A stretch of 30,862 nt of DNA from Actinomycetota bacterium (lineage in GTDB: Bacteria > Actinomycetota > Thermoleophilia > Solirubrobacterales > 70-9): the NCBI GenBank assembly GCA_018268695.1, contig JAFDWD010000915.1, forward strand, positions 1 to 30,862. Direction: 5' to 3'. The translations under genes were made by a program, and so were the position numbers. Each line of letters begins with the position of its first letter. The stretch's first letter is position 1. The notes under the pieces were generated by a model that saw nothing but the letters and a program-made list of their open reading frames with translations, was not told the origin of the DNA and ran no database searches. Positions 16,783 to 24,786 of this stretch are shown here, one piece after another.

Positions 16783-18507
16783 GTGTCTACCAACCGAACA
16801 TCCGCGAACGACTCAGGTCAGCGGAGCGGGAAATGGATCCGCGATCCGGGGGTGAACGGGTTCCTCCAACGCTCTTCGCTGAAAGCGCAGGGACTCCGCG
16901 AGCAGGACTACGACCGGCCTGTCATCGCCATCTGCACGAACACCAGCGACTACAACCGCTGCCACATGCACTTCGACGGCATGGTCCGCGCGATCCAGGA
17001 CGCCGTCCTGCAGTCGGGCGGGCTGCCGCGCGTCTTCAACACGATGACGATGGGGGCCGACTGCGCCTTCCCGCTCGGCCAGTCGTTCATGCACCGCAAC
17101 CTCCTGGCGATGGAGGTCGAACAGACCGCGCGCACCTATGCGATGGATGGGCTCGTCTTCCTCGGCGCCTGCGACGAGACCCTGCCGGGAATGCTGATGG
17201 CGGCCGCCTCGCTCGACCTGCCGGCGATCTTCCTGCCCGGCGGACCATCTCTGAGCGGTCGTTGGCACGGCCATCCGGTCGGCTCGGGCTACGATGCCTA
17301 CCGCGCGTACGAGGGTCTCGCGCGCGGGGAACTCGGGCAGAGCGACATCGAGTCGCTCGAACTGTCGCTCGAGCGCAGCCCGGGGCACTGCAGCACGATG
17401 GGCACCGCGGCGACGATGTCGCTGATCTGCGAGGCGCTCGGCATGGCCCCGGCCGGGAGCTCCTCGATCCTCGCGGTCGACGCGCGGCGGATCGTCATGG
17501 CCCGGCAGGTCGGTGAACACGCGATGCGGCTGGTTGCCGAAGACGTGCGGCCCGCGCAGATCATCACCGCGGGCGCGCTCGATAACGCGATCCGGCTCCT
17601 CGCCGCGGTCGACGGGGCCAGCAACGCGGTCATCCACCTGACCGCGCTGGCAGGCCGGCTCGGTATCGACCTGCCGCTCGAGCGCTTCGACGAGATCTCC
17701 CACGAGACGCCGGTGCTGACCAACCTGCGGCCCTCGGGCGAGCACTACATGGAGGACTTCTTCAACGCCGGCGGCACCGCGGCCCTGCTGAACGCGCTCT
17801 CCCCGTCCTTGTCGACCGAGGAGCTGACGGTGACGGGACAGACCATCGGCGCGGCCGTGGCGGGCGCCGAGATCGAGGAGCCAGGTGTGATCGGGACATT
17901 GGAGCAGCCGATCGCGCCGGCGCGAGGGATCGCCGTCGTGCGCGGCAACATCGCCCCCGACGGTGCGATCATCAGGGTCGGGGTCGGTTCACCGAAGCTC
18001 TTCAAGCACAGCGGTCGCGCGGTCGTCTTCGAGTGCAAGGCGGAACTCGAGGAGAAGCTCTACGACCCGGACTTCGACATCAGGGCCGACGACGTGATCG
18101 TGCTCCGCGGCGAGGGGCCCGTAGGTTCGGTGGGCATGCCCGATTCGGGCCGCATTCGGGTGCCGGACAAGCTACTCAGGGAAGGGGTCGAAGACATGGT
18201 GCGGATCACCGATTCACGTATGGGAGGGACGGTGAGCGGTACCGCGATCCTCCACGTCGCGCCGGAGGCCGCCGCCGGCGGCCCGCTCGGGCTTGTGCGC
18301 ACCGGCGACCGGATCACCCTCGACGTCGACGCCCGCAAGGTCGACTTGGAGATCGACGAGCACGAGTTCGAGCGGCGTCGGGCCGAGCAGCCGGCGATGG
18401 CCCGCACGGCGCCGGCACGTGGCTACGCGCGTCTCTACCACGACGCGGTGACCCAGGCCGACACCGGTTGTGACTTCGACTTCATGCGGGCGGTGGGCAA
18501 GCCGTGA
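16783..18507 (+). CDS. IlvD/Edd-family dehydratase, active-site Lys replaced by Glu
   Basis: Fe-S dehydratase family member (574 residues) that would convert an aldonate or dihydroxy acid to a 2-keto-3-deoxy acid. All three cluster cysteines are in place: C60 (YNRCHMH), C130 (GACDETLPGMLMAA) and C203 (GHCSTMGTAATM), spaced as in L-arabinonate dehydratase. In characterised members the residue after CD is a carbamylated lysine that binds Mg2+; here it is E132. The sequence then matches the family well (ILAVDARR, GNIAPDGAIIRVG). The following DHDPS-family gene overlaps it by four bases (GTGA), the classic pairing in non-phosphorylating sugar-acid degradation. It is unlikely to be the branched-chain amino acid enzyme. 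Real substrate unknown; the altered ligand may mean a changed reaction. Confidence 0.88.
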   Translation: MSTNRTSANDSGQRSGKWIRDPGVNGFLQRSSLKAQGLREQDYDRPVIAICTNTSDYNRCHMHFDGMVRAIQDAVLQSGGLPRVFNTMTMGADCAFPLGQSFMHRNLLAMEVEQTARTYAMDGLVFLGACDETLPGMLMAAASLDLPAIFLPGGPSLSGRWHGHPVGSGYDAYRAYEGLARGELGQSDIESLELSLERSPGHCSTMGTAATMSLICEALGMAPAGSSSILAVDARRIVMARQVGEHAMRLVAEDVRPAQIITAGALDNAIRLLAAVDGASNAVIHLTALAGRLGIDLPLERFDEISHETPVLTNLRPSGEHYMEDFFNAGGTAALLNALSPSLSTEELTVTGQTIGAAVAGAEIEEPGVIGTLEQPIAPARGIAVVRGNIAPDGAIIRVGVGSPKLFKHSGRAVVFECKAELEEKLYDPDFDIRADDVIVLRGEGPVGSVGMPDSGRIRVPDKLLREGVEDMVRITDSRMGGTVSGTAILHVAPEAAAGGPLGLVRTGDRITLDVDARKVDLEIDEHEFERRRAEQPAMARTAPARGYARLYHDAVTQADTGCDFDFMRAVGKP

Positions 18508-19445
18508 GCGAGCAGATCGACGCGCTGCGCGCGTCGAAGGTCTGGCCGGCCGGGCTGCTGACCCCGATGCTGACGCCGCTTTCCGGGGGTGAGCTGGACC
18601 TGAAGGCGTTCGGGCAGATGCTCGAGTTGCAGGTGCGCGCCGGTGCCGCAGGAGTCGTCGTCGGCGGCGGCAGCGGCGAGTTCGGCACGCTCACCGTCGC
18701 CGAGCGTCACCGCCTGGCCGCCGAGTCGGTGGCGATCCTCGCCGGCAGGCTGCCGACCGTGGTCCAGACCGGCGCCCTGGCGACCCGCGACGCGATCGAG
18801 CTGAGCATCGCCGCCGAGAAGACCGGTGCGGCCGGGCTGCTGCTCGCATCGCCGTTCGGCGAGGCGATCAACTGGCGTGAGCGATACCGCTTCTACGAGG
18901 AGGTGGACGCCTCCGTCTCGCTGCCGATCATGATCTACAACACGCCGCCGTCCGGGCTCTTGTCGATGGTCGAGGTGGAAGAGCTCGCGGGGTTGTCGAA
19001 CGTCAACGCGATCAAGGACAGCTCCGGCGACTTCACCTTCCTCGGCGACCTGCTGGTATGGGCGGGGGCGAACGACGTTGCCGTCTACATAGGCTGGGAC
19101 AACCTGGTCAAGTTCGCCGCCGAGAGCGGGGCGCGCGGGGCGATAGTCGGTGTCGCCAACCTGATCGGAGAGGAGATCGCCCGCACGCTCGAGCTCGCCG
19201 CGGCGGGGGAGCCGGTGGAGGCCTGGCCGACCCTGCGCGAGTTCATCCGCGTCGCCGAGAGCTCGGCCAACTACGTGGCCCTCTGCAAGGCCTGCATGAT
19301 CGAGCACGGGATCGACGCGGGTCAGGTGCGGGCCCCGTACCTGATGCCCTCGGCGGCGGAGGTCGAGGAGCTGCGCGGCCACTTCCGGGCGGTCCGTGAG
19401 GCCTTTGCGGACGGGTCGTCTGAAGCTCAGGAGGCGGTGGGTTGA
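18504..19445 (+). CDS. DHDPS/NAL-family lyase
   Basis: A 313-residue TIM-barrel protein of the dihydrodipicolinate synthase / N-acetylneuraminate lyase family. It has a GGGSGEFGTLTVAER loop, Y145 in MIYNTPPSG, and the Schiff-base lysine K171 in NAIKDSSGDF. The family covers keto-deoxy-sugar-acid aldolases, 2-keto-3-deoxy-L-arabinonate dehydratase, 5-keto-4-deoxyglucarate dehydratase and pyrroline-4-hydroxy-2-carboxylate deaminase. Pairing with the dehydratase at 16783 argues for a 2-keto-3-deoxy sugar acid as substrate. It is not likely to be lysine-pathway DapA. It overlaps both neighbours by four bases, the downstream one as TTGA. Confidence 0.9.
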   Translation: MSEQIDALRASKVWPAGLLTPMLTPLSGGELDLKAFGQMLELQVRAGAAGVVVGGGSGEFGTLTVAERHRLAAESVAILAGRLPTVVQTGALATRDAIELSIAAEKTGAAGLLLASPFGEAINWRERYRFYEEVDASVSLPIMIYNTPPSGLLSMVEVEELAGLSNVNAIKDSSGDFTFLGDLLVWAGANDVAVYIGWDNLVKFAAESGARGAIVGVANLIGEEIARTLELAAAGEPVEAWPTLREFIRVAESSANYVALCKACMIEHGIDAGQVRAPYLMPSAAEVEELRGHFRAVREAFADGSSEAQEAVG

Positions 19446-20938
19446 GCAAGGCTGGCGACGCCAAGGTGGCAGCCGTCCAGGCCGCGGGCACGCCGCCGGC
19501 GTTCGCGCCGACTGATCGCGGTGATGGATCTGGCGCGGCCTCGGCCGGTTCGTTGCTGTTCGGCCAGGTCACCGCGCAGAGCCCGGCCAATGCGGTCGTC
19601 CGCCGGCTGCGGGCGGCGATCGCCTTGGGACTGCTCGGCGATGGCGACCGGTTGCCGCGTGAGGCGGACCTGGCCCAGCGGCTCGGGGTGACGATGTTCT
19701 CGGTCCGCGAGGCGCTCGGCATCCTCCGTGGCGACGGCCTGATCACGACCCGCCCGGGCAAGAACGGCGGCAGCTTCGTCAGTTACGGCACCGATCGTTC
19801 GCTGCTCAGCTCGACCCAACTGATGAGGATGTCGGCGACCGAGCTGCGCGACCTCTGTGACTGGCGCCAGATGCTGGCCTCGGCCTCGGCCGCGCTGGCC
19901 GCCCAGCGGGCGTCCGACTCCAACATCGTGCGGCTGCGGCGCCAGGTGGAGAAGCTGGCGCGCGCCGAGGGCGAGCTGGAGGGTCGGCGCGCCCACGGCC
20001 GCTTCCACATCGAGCTTGCCGCCGCCGCCCAGTCGACGCGGATGACCCGCGGTGAGCTGGAGCTCTACGAGGAGTTCGATTGGCTGCTGGGTGGTGCCCT
20101 GGCCGACGAGGAGGGGCGACGGAAAGCGGTCGACGAGCTGACCGAGATCGTCACCGCGGTCGGCCGCCGGGACCACGACGGCGCTCGCGCCGCCTGCGAC
20201 GCGCACACCGCCTCGACCACCGAGGCGCTGGTCATGCTGCGCCTCGAGGCGATCGCCTCGCAGGCCGATGCCGCCGCGGTCGAAGGCAGGTCGATCGTCG
20301 AGCAGCTCGCGCATATCGTCGGCTCGGTATTCCGTTCGCTCGACCTGCTCGCTTCCCAGGCGGGGAATCTGGTGCCCCGTCTGCAGAGCGAGGACGAGAT
20401 GCGCGCGCAGCTATCGCGCGCGGCCCTCGCGGCCGCCGCCGACATCGAGCTCGATGGGCTCGGCTACATCGCCGAGCCGGGAGTGATCCCCGGCTCGAAA
20501 TACGCGATGGCCTGGTGGCACCTGACCCCGGATGGAATGACCATCGACGACTCGCACGTCCTCGATCCCGACCGTGATGACTTCTACGACTACACGACGT
20601 ACGAGTACTTCACGGTGCCGAAGCAGACGCTCGGTCCACACGCCCAGGGCCCCTACGTCGACTACGGCGGCACCAACGACTACAGCATCACCTTCTCGCG
20701 GCCGGTGATCCGCGACGGTCGCTTCCTCGGCATCGCCGCCGCCGATGTCCCGGTCGCCAACATCGAGTGGCAACTGGCGCCGTGGCTGGCGTCGGGGGAC
20801 AGCTCATGCGTGGTGATCAACTCAGAGCGCCGGGTGATCGTGGCCAACACCGTCGCCAACACGGTCGGTGAGGTCCTGTCGGCCGACCGAGGCGAGGGTG
20901 AGCCGGTGGGGCCGATCGGCTGGTCGGTCGTCCGCTGA
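19442..20938 (+). CDS. GntR/FadR-type regulator fused to a Cache sensor domain
   Basis: Predicted 498-residue transcription factor. Residues about 45-112 are a GntR winged helix (GDRLPREADLAQRLGVT, REALGILRGDGLI). About 120-265 is an FCD effector domain (GRFHIELAAAAQS, DGARAACDAH). About 280-495 resembles a double-Cache ligand domain (YVDYGGTNDYSITFSRPVI, RDGRFLGIAAADVPVANIE). Cache domains are normally extracellular parts of chemoreceptors and kinases; no membrane segment is visible here, so the module should sense a cytoplasmic ligand. The start is TTG, overlapping the DHDPS-family stop as TTGA; about 45 disordered Ala/Gly-rich residues precede the HTH. Likely target: the palindromic promoter at 7693-7721. 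The Cache assignment rests on motif pattern. Confidence 0.82.
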   Translation: MSKAGDAKVAAVQAAGTPPAFAPTDRGDGSGAASAGSLLFGQVTAQSPANAVVRRLRAAIALGLLGDGDRLPREADLAQRLGVTMFSVREALGILRGDGLITTRPGKNGGSFVSYGTDRSLLSSTQLMRMSATELRDLCDWRQMLASASAALAAQRASDSNIVRLRRQVEKLARAEGELEGRRAHGRFHIELAAAAQSTRMTRGELELYEEFDWLLGGALADEEGRRKAVDELTEIVTAVGRRDHDGARAACDAHTASTTEALVMLRLEAIASQADAAAVEGRSIVEQLAHIVGSVFRSLDLLASQAGNLVPRLQSEDEMRAQLSRAALAAAADIELDGLGYIAEPGVIPGSKYAMAWWHLTPDGMTIDDSHVLDPDRDDFYDYTTYEYFTVPKQTLGPHAQGPYVDYGGTNDYSITFSRPVIRDGRFLGIAAADVPVANIEWQLAPWLASGDSSCVVINSERRVIVANTVANTVGEVLSADRGEGEPVGPIGWSVVR

Positions 20939-20944
20939 ACGCTG

Positions 20945-22084
20945 ATGGTCGGGATCGAGACCGCCACCCCGCCACGCGCGGCGCGCGTTCGCCTCGTCGA
21001 GCTGGCCGTATTCCGGGTCCCGACACCGACCCCGGACGGGGTCCATACGATGTCCGGCGGACGCAGTTACGCCGAGCCGGAATCGCTGGTGGTCCGGGTG
21101 ACGAGCGAGGACGGCACCAGTGGCCATGGCGAGGTGTCGACGCTCGACGGCGACTATCTCGACGGCTTCACCGACAGCGCCCTGGCGACGATCGCAAGGC
21201 TGGCGCCGATCGTGCTTGCCGGCGATCCGTTGCAGGCGGCAGCGACGGTCGCGGCGATGGACCGGGCGGTGATCGGCCACCTCCCCGGCAAGTCCGCGAT
21301 CGACATCGCGCTCTGGGATCTGCGCGGCCGTCTGCTCGACCTGCCGGCGGCGACGCTGCTCGGCGGGATCGTCTCGACCAGCCTCCCCGCCTTCTGCGCG
21401 GTCACGATCGCCTCTCCCCGCGGGATGGCGGCGGAGGCCGAGCGCTGGGGCAAGCTCGGCTACCGGCGCTGGCAGATCAAGGTAGGGGAGGATCCGGTCG
21501 AGGACGCCGACCGGGTGCGGGCGGTGGTCGATGTGATCGGCGAGCGCCACCCTTACCTCGCCTGCGATGCCAATCGCGGCTGGTCGAGCGCCGAGGCGAT
21601 CCGTTTCTCGCGGGCCTTGGCGGGCGTCGAGACGATCCTCGAGCAGCCTTGCTCGAGCCTCGTCGAGGTCGCCCGGGTGGCGGCGGCGACCGGTCGTCCG
21701 ATCGCCGTCGACGAGATCGTCAAGGAACCGCGCGACCTCCTCGCCGCGGTCGAGTCAAGGTGCGCCGACGCCCTCAATCTGAAGCCCACCCGGGTCGGCG
21801 GCCTGACCAAGGCGGCGCGGATCCGCGACCTCGCCGCGGCGCTCGGGGTGATGGTCACGGTCGACGAACCGCTCGGCGGCGCGCTGGCCGGCGCCGCGAT
21901 CGCGCAGCTCGGCGCGACCGTCGATCCGCGGCTCCTGCTCGGCGTCTCTTTCTTCGGCACCGCCCCAGGTGGGCCGACCTTCGACGCCGGCGAGGTGACC
22001 GTGCCGACCGGCCCGGGGCTCGGGGTCGTGCCCGACGAGGACTTTCTTGATGAGCCCGTGTTGGTCGTACAACCAAACCGTTAG
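20945..22084 (+). CDS. Enolase-superfamily (mandelate racemase/muconate lactonizing type) protein
   Basis: A 379-residue member of the MR/MLE group with capping domain and barrel. Metal ligands are D208 (CDANRGW), E233 (LEQPCSS) and D256 (VDEIVKE); K280 (NLKPTRVGG) lies opposite. The KxK motif that supplies the acid/base lysine reads Q177-I-K179, so the first lysine is replaced while the second stays. The EQPC segment recalls cis-3-hydroxyproline dehydratases and hydroxyproline-betaine epimerases, but sugar-acid dehydratases are equally possible. It starts six bases after the regulator stop, and the TatA gene follows after eight bases. Function: racemase, epimerase or dehydratase on a carboxylate; exact reaction not assignable. 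Confidence 0.87.
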   Translation: MVGIETATPPRAARVRLVELAVFRVPTPTPDGVHTMSGGRSYAEPESLVVRVTSEDGTSGHGEVSTLDGDYLDGFTDSALATIARLAPIVLAGDPLQAAATVAAMDRAVIGHLPGKSAIDIALWDLRGRLLDLPAATLLGGIVSTSLPAFCAVTIASPRGMAAEAERWGKLGYRRWQIKVGEDPVEDADRVRAVVDVIGERHPYLACDANRGWSSAEAIRFSRALAGVETILEQPCSSLVEVARVAAATGRPIAVDEIVKEPRDLLAAVESRCADALNLKPTRVGGLTKAARIRDLAAALGVMVTVDEPLGGALAGAAIAQLGATVDPRLLLGVSFFGTAPGGPTFDAGEVTVPTGPGLGVVPDEDFLDEPVLVVQPNR

Positions 22085-22092
22085 GAGCACTG

Positions 22093-22317
22093 ATGTTGGG
22101 AAATATCGGACCACTGGAGATCGGCATCGTGCTGGTCGTCGCCCTGCTCGTCTTTGGGCCAAAACGTCTACCGGAGCTCGGCTCGGGACTGGGGCGCGGG
22201 ATCCGGGACTTCAAAACGGGCATCGAAGGCCGCGGCGAGGAGTCCGAGGCGGCGGAGCCGGCCGCCGCCCAGTCCAGTGTGACCTCGACCGTCCGATCCG
22301 AGGAGCCGGGCGAGTGA
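22093..22317 (+). CDS. tatA: Sec-independent translocase subunit TatA
   Basis: 74-residue protein: a short N-terminal membrane helix ([13 protein letters not shown]), the hinge [10 protein letters not shown], an amphipathic helix ([16 protein letters not shown]) and an acidic, disordered tail. This is the standard TatA layout and length. AGGAG (22083-22087) sits six bases before the ATG. It lies inside a catabolic cluster rather than with tatC, so it may be an extra copy; the cluster's own binding protein at 11345 carries a Tat signal and could be its client. The stop overlaps the cupin start (GTGA). Confidence 0.93.
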   Translation: MLGNIGPLEIGIVLVVALLVFGPKRLPELGSGLGRGIRDFKTGIEGRGEESEAAEPAAAQSSVTSTVRSEEPGE

Positions 22318-22652
22318 GCGAGCCGGTGCCGTCGCTGAACGTCGAGAAGTCCGATTTCGAGCCGCTGCCGGAGTATGGGGGGTCGCAGTGCATCCTCTAC
22401 CGATCGCCCGATCGCACCCGCCTTGCCGGCAGCTTCAAGGAGTCTGGGAGCCACGAGATGACGATGCCCTACGACGAGTTCGTCTATGTCGTCGCCGGCG
22501 GCGTGTCGATCACGGTCGAGGACGGTCCGCGCCAAGGCTTCGGGGTCGGCGACGCCTTCTACGTCCGTCAGGGGACGACGGTCCGCTGGGAGATGACGGA
22601 TGACTTTCAAGACGTGACCGTCCTCATCTCCGATCACCCCATCGACGTGTGA
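22314..22652 (+). CDS. Small cupin-domain protein
   Basis: 112-residue single-domain cupin. Motif 1 is around [20 protein letters not shown] and motif 2 around [19 protein letters not shown], resembling the Cupin_3 (DUF861) group found with ureidoglycine aminohydrolase and EutQ. Motif 1 has only one histidine plus E and Y, so metal binding may differ from classical cupins. GTG start overlaps the TatA stop by four bases, making it the last gene of the cluster. Possible roles are sugar-epimer or lactone chemistry, or ligand binding; none can be assigned. Confidence 0.8.
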   Translation: MSEPVPSLNVEKSDFEPLPEYGGSQCILYRSPDRTRLAGSFKESGSHEMTMPYDEFVYVVAGGVSITVEDGPRQGFGVGDAFYVRQGTTVRWEMTDDFQDVTVLISDHPIDV

Positions 22653-22897
22653 CGAGCCCAACAGCGCCCGATGTCCAAGGAATCTCAGCCAAGCCCGATC
22701 TGGCGAGAAACGCCTCACACTCGCGAGGCCCCTGGCCCGCAGCTCGCGCGGGACACGGGGTCCAGGAAGCTCGGGAAGCAGCTTTCGCCGCTCCGCTCTC
22801 GTTCTAGGGCGTGACGAGCAGTTCTTGGGTAGCCGCCGGGTTGCCGTCATTCTGTGAGAAGCGCCGTGAGCGGCGAAACGCCTGCGAAGATGCGTCG
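22653..22897. other. Intergenic region with a diverged repeat copy
   Basis: 245 bases between the catabolic cluster and the GlxA-type regulator. At 22681-22701 it carries AATCTCAGCCAAGCCCGATCT, matching a segment at 1871-1891 beside the att site in 19 of 21 positions, with weaker similarity continuing. No obvious promoter or strong terminator is seen. The regulator frame stays open upstream to 22811, but the residues there look like noise. Confidence 0.45.
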
Positions 22898-23878
22898 ATG
22901 AGAGCAAGGCGGCTCGTGTTCTTCGTCTTCGACCAGGCTCGTCTGATCGACGTCACAGGCCCGCTCGAGGTCTTCGCGACCGCGAATGCGCTCGCCGACC
23001 GCGAGCTTTATCGGATCGCCGTCGCCTCTCCGGACGGTAAGGACGTGGTCTCGGGAGCCGGGGCGAGTCTGGGGGTCGACTCTCGCGTCGCCGAGCTGCC
23101 TGATTGCGTTGATCTGCTCTTCGTGCCCGGCACTTTCATCTGGGCACAGGCGATCGAGGATCAGGCCCTCCTCGACGCCCTGCAGGAGGCCGCGACCAAG
23201 AGCCGATGGCTGGCCTCGGTCTGCGCCGGTTCATTTCTGCTAGCCGCTATCGGCGCCCTTGACGGCCGACGAGCCGCTACCCATTGGGACCTGGTCGGCG
23301 AATTTGCAAGGCGATTCCCGGAGGTCCGGGTCGAGCCTGACCCGATTTTCGTCGAGGACGGCCGCGTCTACACTTCGGCCGGAGGAACGGCCGGAATCGA
23401 CCTCGCGCTGGCGATCCTCGAGACCCATCACGGACCTGACCTCGCACGCAGCGTCGCCCAATGGCTTGTCGTCTTCATGCAAAGGCCCGGCGGACAGGCG
23501 CAATTCAGCGCCCGGATGCGATTCCACCCGAAGTCTGAGGGTGGGTTGCGCGGGCTGCTCGACTCGATCGCCGCGGATCCAACCGCCGACCACAGCCTCG
23601 CGGCCCTCAGCGCCAGGGCCGGATTCAGTGAACGCCATCTCTCCCGCCTGTTCAAAGATCAACTCGGATTGACGCCGGCGCAGTACGTCGAAACCGTGCG
23701 AATGGAGGCCGCGCGGGCGATGCTCGAGGTTTCCGACGCACCTTTGGCTGTGATCGCCGAAGAGGCGGGACTCTCTTCGGCGGAGACCATGCGGCGGGCT
23801 TTCGCCCGCGAGCTCGGCATCACCCCGAATGCCTATCGGCAGCGGTTTCACACCACCGGAATCAGCGCGCCCCGATAG
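22898..23878 (+). CDS. GlxA-family (DJ-1/PfpI + AraC HTH) regulator
   Basis: 326-residue regulator. Residues 1-170 form a DJ-1/PfpI-like glutamine-amidotransferase fold with C109 at the nucleophile-elbow position (SVCAGSFLLAAIGAL). Residues about 220-320 form the double AraC helix-turn-helix (LAALSARAGFSERHLSRLFK, then MRRAFARELGITPNAYRQRF). ATG 22898 gives the usual family length and start (RRLVFFVFDQARLIDVTGPL). Relatives control amino acid, nitrile or choline-type catabolism. It lies 95 bases upstream of the hydrolase pair and may regulate it. Confidence 0.9.
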   Translation: MRARRLVFFVFDQARLIDVTGPLEVFATANALADRELYRIAVASPDGKDVVSGAGASLGVDSRVAELPDCVDLLFVPGTFIWAQAIEDQALLDALQEAATKSRWLASVCAGSFLLAAIGALDGRRAATHWDLVGEFARRFPEVRVEPDPIFVEDGRVYTSAGGTAGIDLALAILETHHGPDLARSVAQWLVVFMQRPGGQAQFSARMRFHPKSEGGLRGLLDSIAADPTADHSLAALSARAGFSERHLSRLFKDQLGLTPAQYVETVRMEAARAMLEVSDAPLAVIAEEAGLSSAETMRRAFARELGITPNAYRQRFHTTGISAPR

Positions 23879-23973
23879 CGATCCTGTCCGAATCCGAGGG
23901 TCACGCGTCCTTGTCGCGAGGGTCTCGCCCAAATAGGAATCCGGTCGAGCAGTCCACAACCGAGGGGAGACGC

Positions 23974-24786
23974 ATGAACGGCTCGAGCAAACCAGACACG
24001 ATCGTCCTCATCCACGGGTTCTGGGTCACGCCCCGGAGTTGGGAGAACTGGATCAAGCACTACGAGGAGCGCGGATACAAAGTCATCGCTCCCGCCTATC
24101 CGGGCTTCGAGGCCGAGGTCGAGGCGCTGAATCGGGATCCCGACCCGATCACCGATCTGACGGTGCCCGCGATCGTCTCCCACCTCGAGGATGCGATCCA
24201 GCGACTGGACCAGCCGCCGATCCTGATCGGTCATTCGGCGGGCGGGACCTTCACCCAGGTCCTTCTCGATCGGGGCTACGGAGCCGTTGGCGTCGCAATC
24301 AACTCGGCACCGACCGAGGGGGTGAAGGTCATCCCCCTGAGTCAGATCAAATCGACGTTCTCGATCTTGCGGAATCCCGCCAACAAACATCGCGCCGTCA
24401 AGTTCACGGCCGATCAGTGGCACTACGTCTTCGCCAACACGTTCAGCGAGGAGCGCTCGTTGGAAACCTTCGAGCGCTACGCCGTACCGGCCTCTGGTGG
24501 AATCTTCTTCGACAGCGTGCTCGCCAACTTGAAGCCGGGGCATCAGGACACCTGGGTCGACTACGCCAACGAGGAACGCGCGCCTCTTCTCTTCATCTCG
24601 GGCACCGAGGATCACTTGATGCCCCCATCCGTCCAGCGATCCAACGCCAAGCACTACGGGTCCGGGTCGGTCACCGAGGTGAAGGAGTTCGAGGGGCCGC
24701 ATCTGCTGCCGGCGAGCGACAACTGGTCCGAGGTGGCCGACTATGCGCTCGCGTGGGCCGAGGAGCACGCGACGACCCCGCGATGA
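23974..24786 (+). CDS. Alpha/beta hydrolase
   Basis: 270-residue cytoplasmic hydrolase with LIHGFWVTPRSWENW (oxyanion region), nucleophile S88 in IGHSAGG, an acid candidate in FISGTEDHLMP, and histidine in EGPHLLPA. Esterase, lipase or dehalogenase-like; the substrate is not readable. The ATG at 23974 is chosen because GAGGGGAGA lies just upstream and the extra frame from 23911 has no such site. It overlaps the MBL-fold gene by four bases (ATGA), so the two act together. Confidence 0.88.
   Translation: MNGSSKPDTIVLIHGFWVTPRSWENWIKHYEERGYKVIAPAYPGFEAEVEALNRDPDPITDLTVPAIVSHLEDAIQRLDQPPILIGHSAGGTFTQVLLDRGYGAVGVAINSAPTEGVKVIPLSQIKSTFSILRNPANKHRAVKFTADQWHYVFANTFSEERSLETFERYAVPASGGIFFDSVLANLKPGHQDTWVDYANEERAPLLFISGTEDHLMPPSVQRSNAKHYGSGSVTEVKEFEGPHLLPASDNWSEVADYALAWAEEHATTPR

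Noticed and set aside
16783..18507. Branched-chain amino acid dihydroxy-acid dehydratase (ilvD)
   Set aside because: Catabolic context and the CDE motif argue against the biosynthetic enzyme.
18504..19445. Lysine-pathway dihydrodipicolinate synthase (dapA)
   Set aside because: Coupled to a sugar-acid-type dehydratase and a catabolic regulator; the family includes many catabolic lyases, so the dapA name would mislead.
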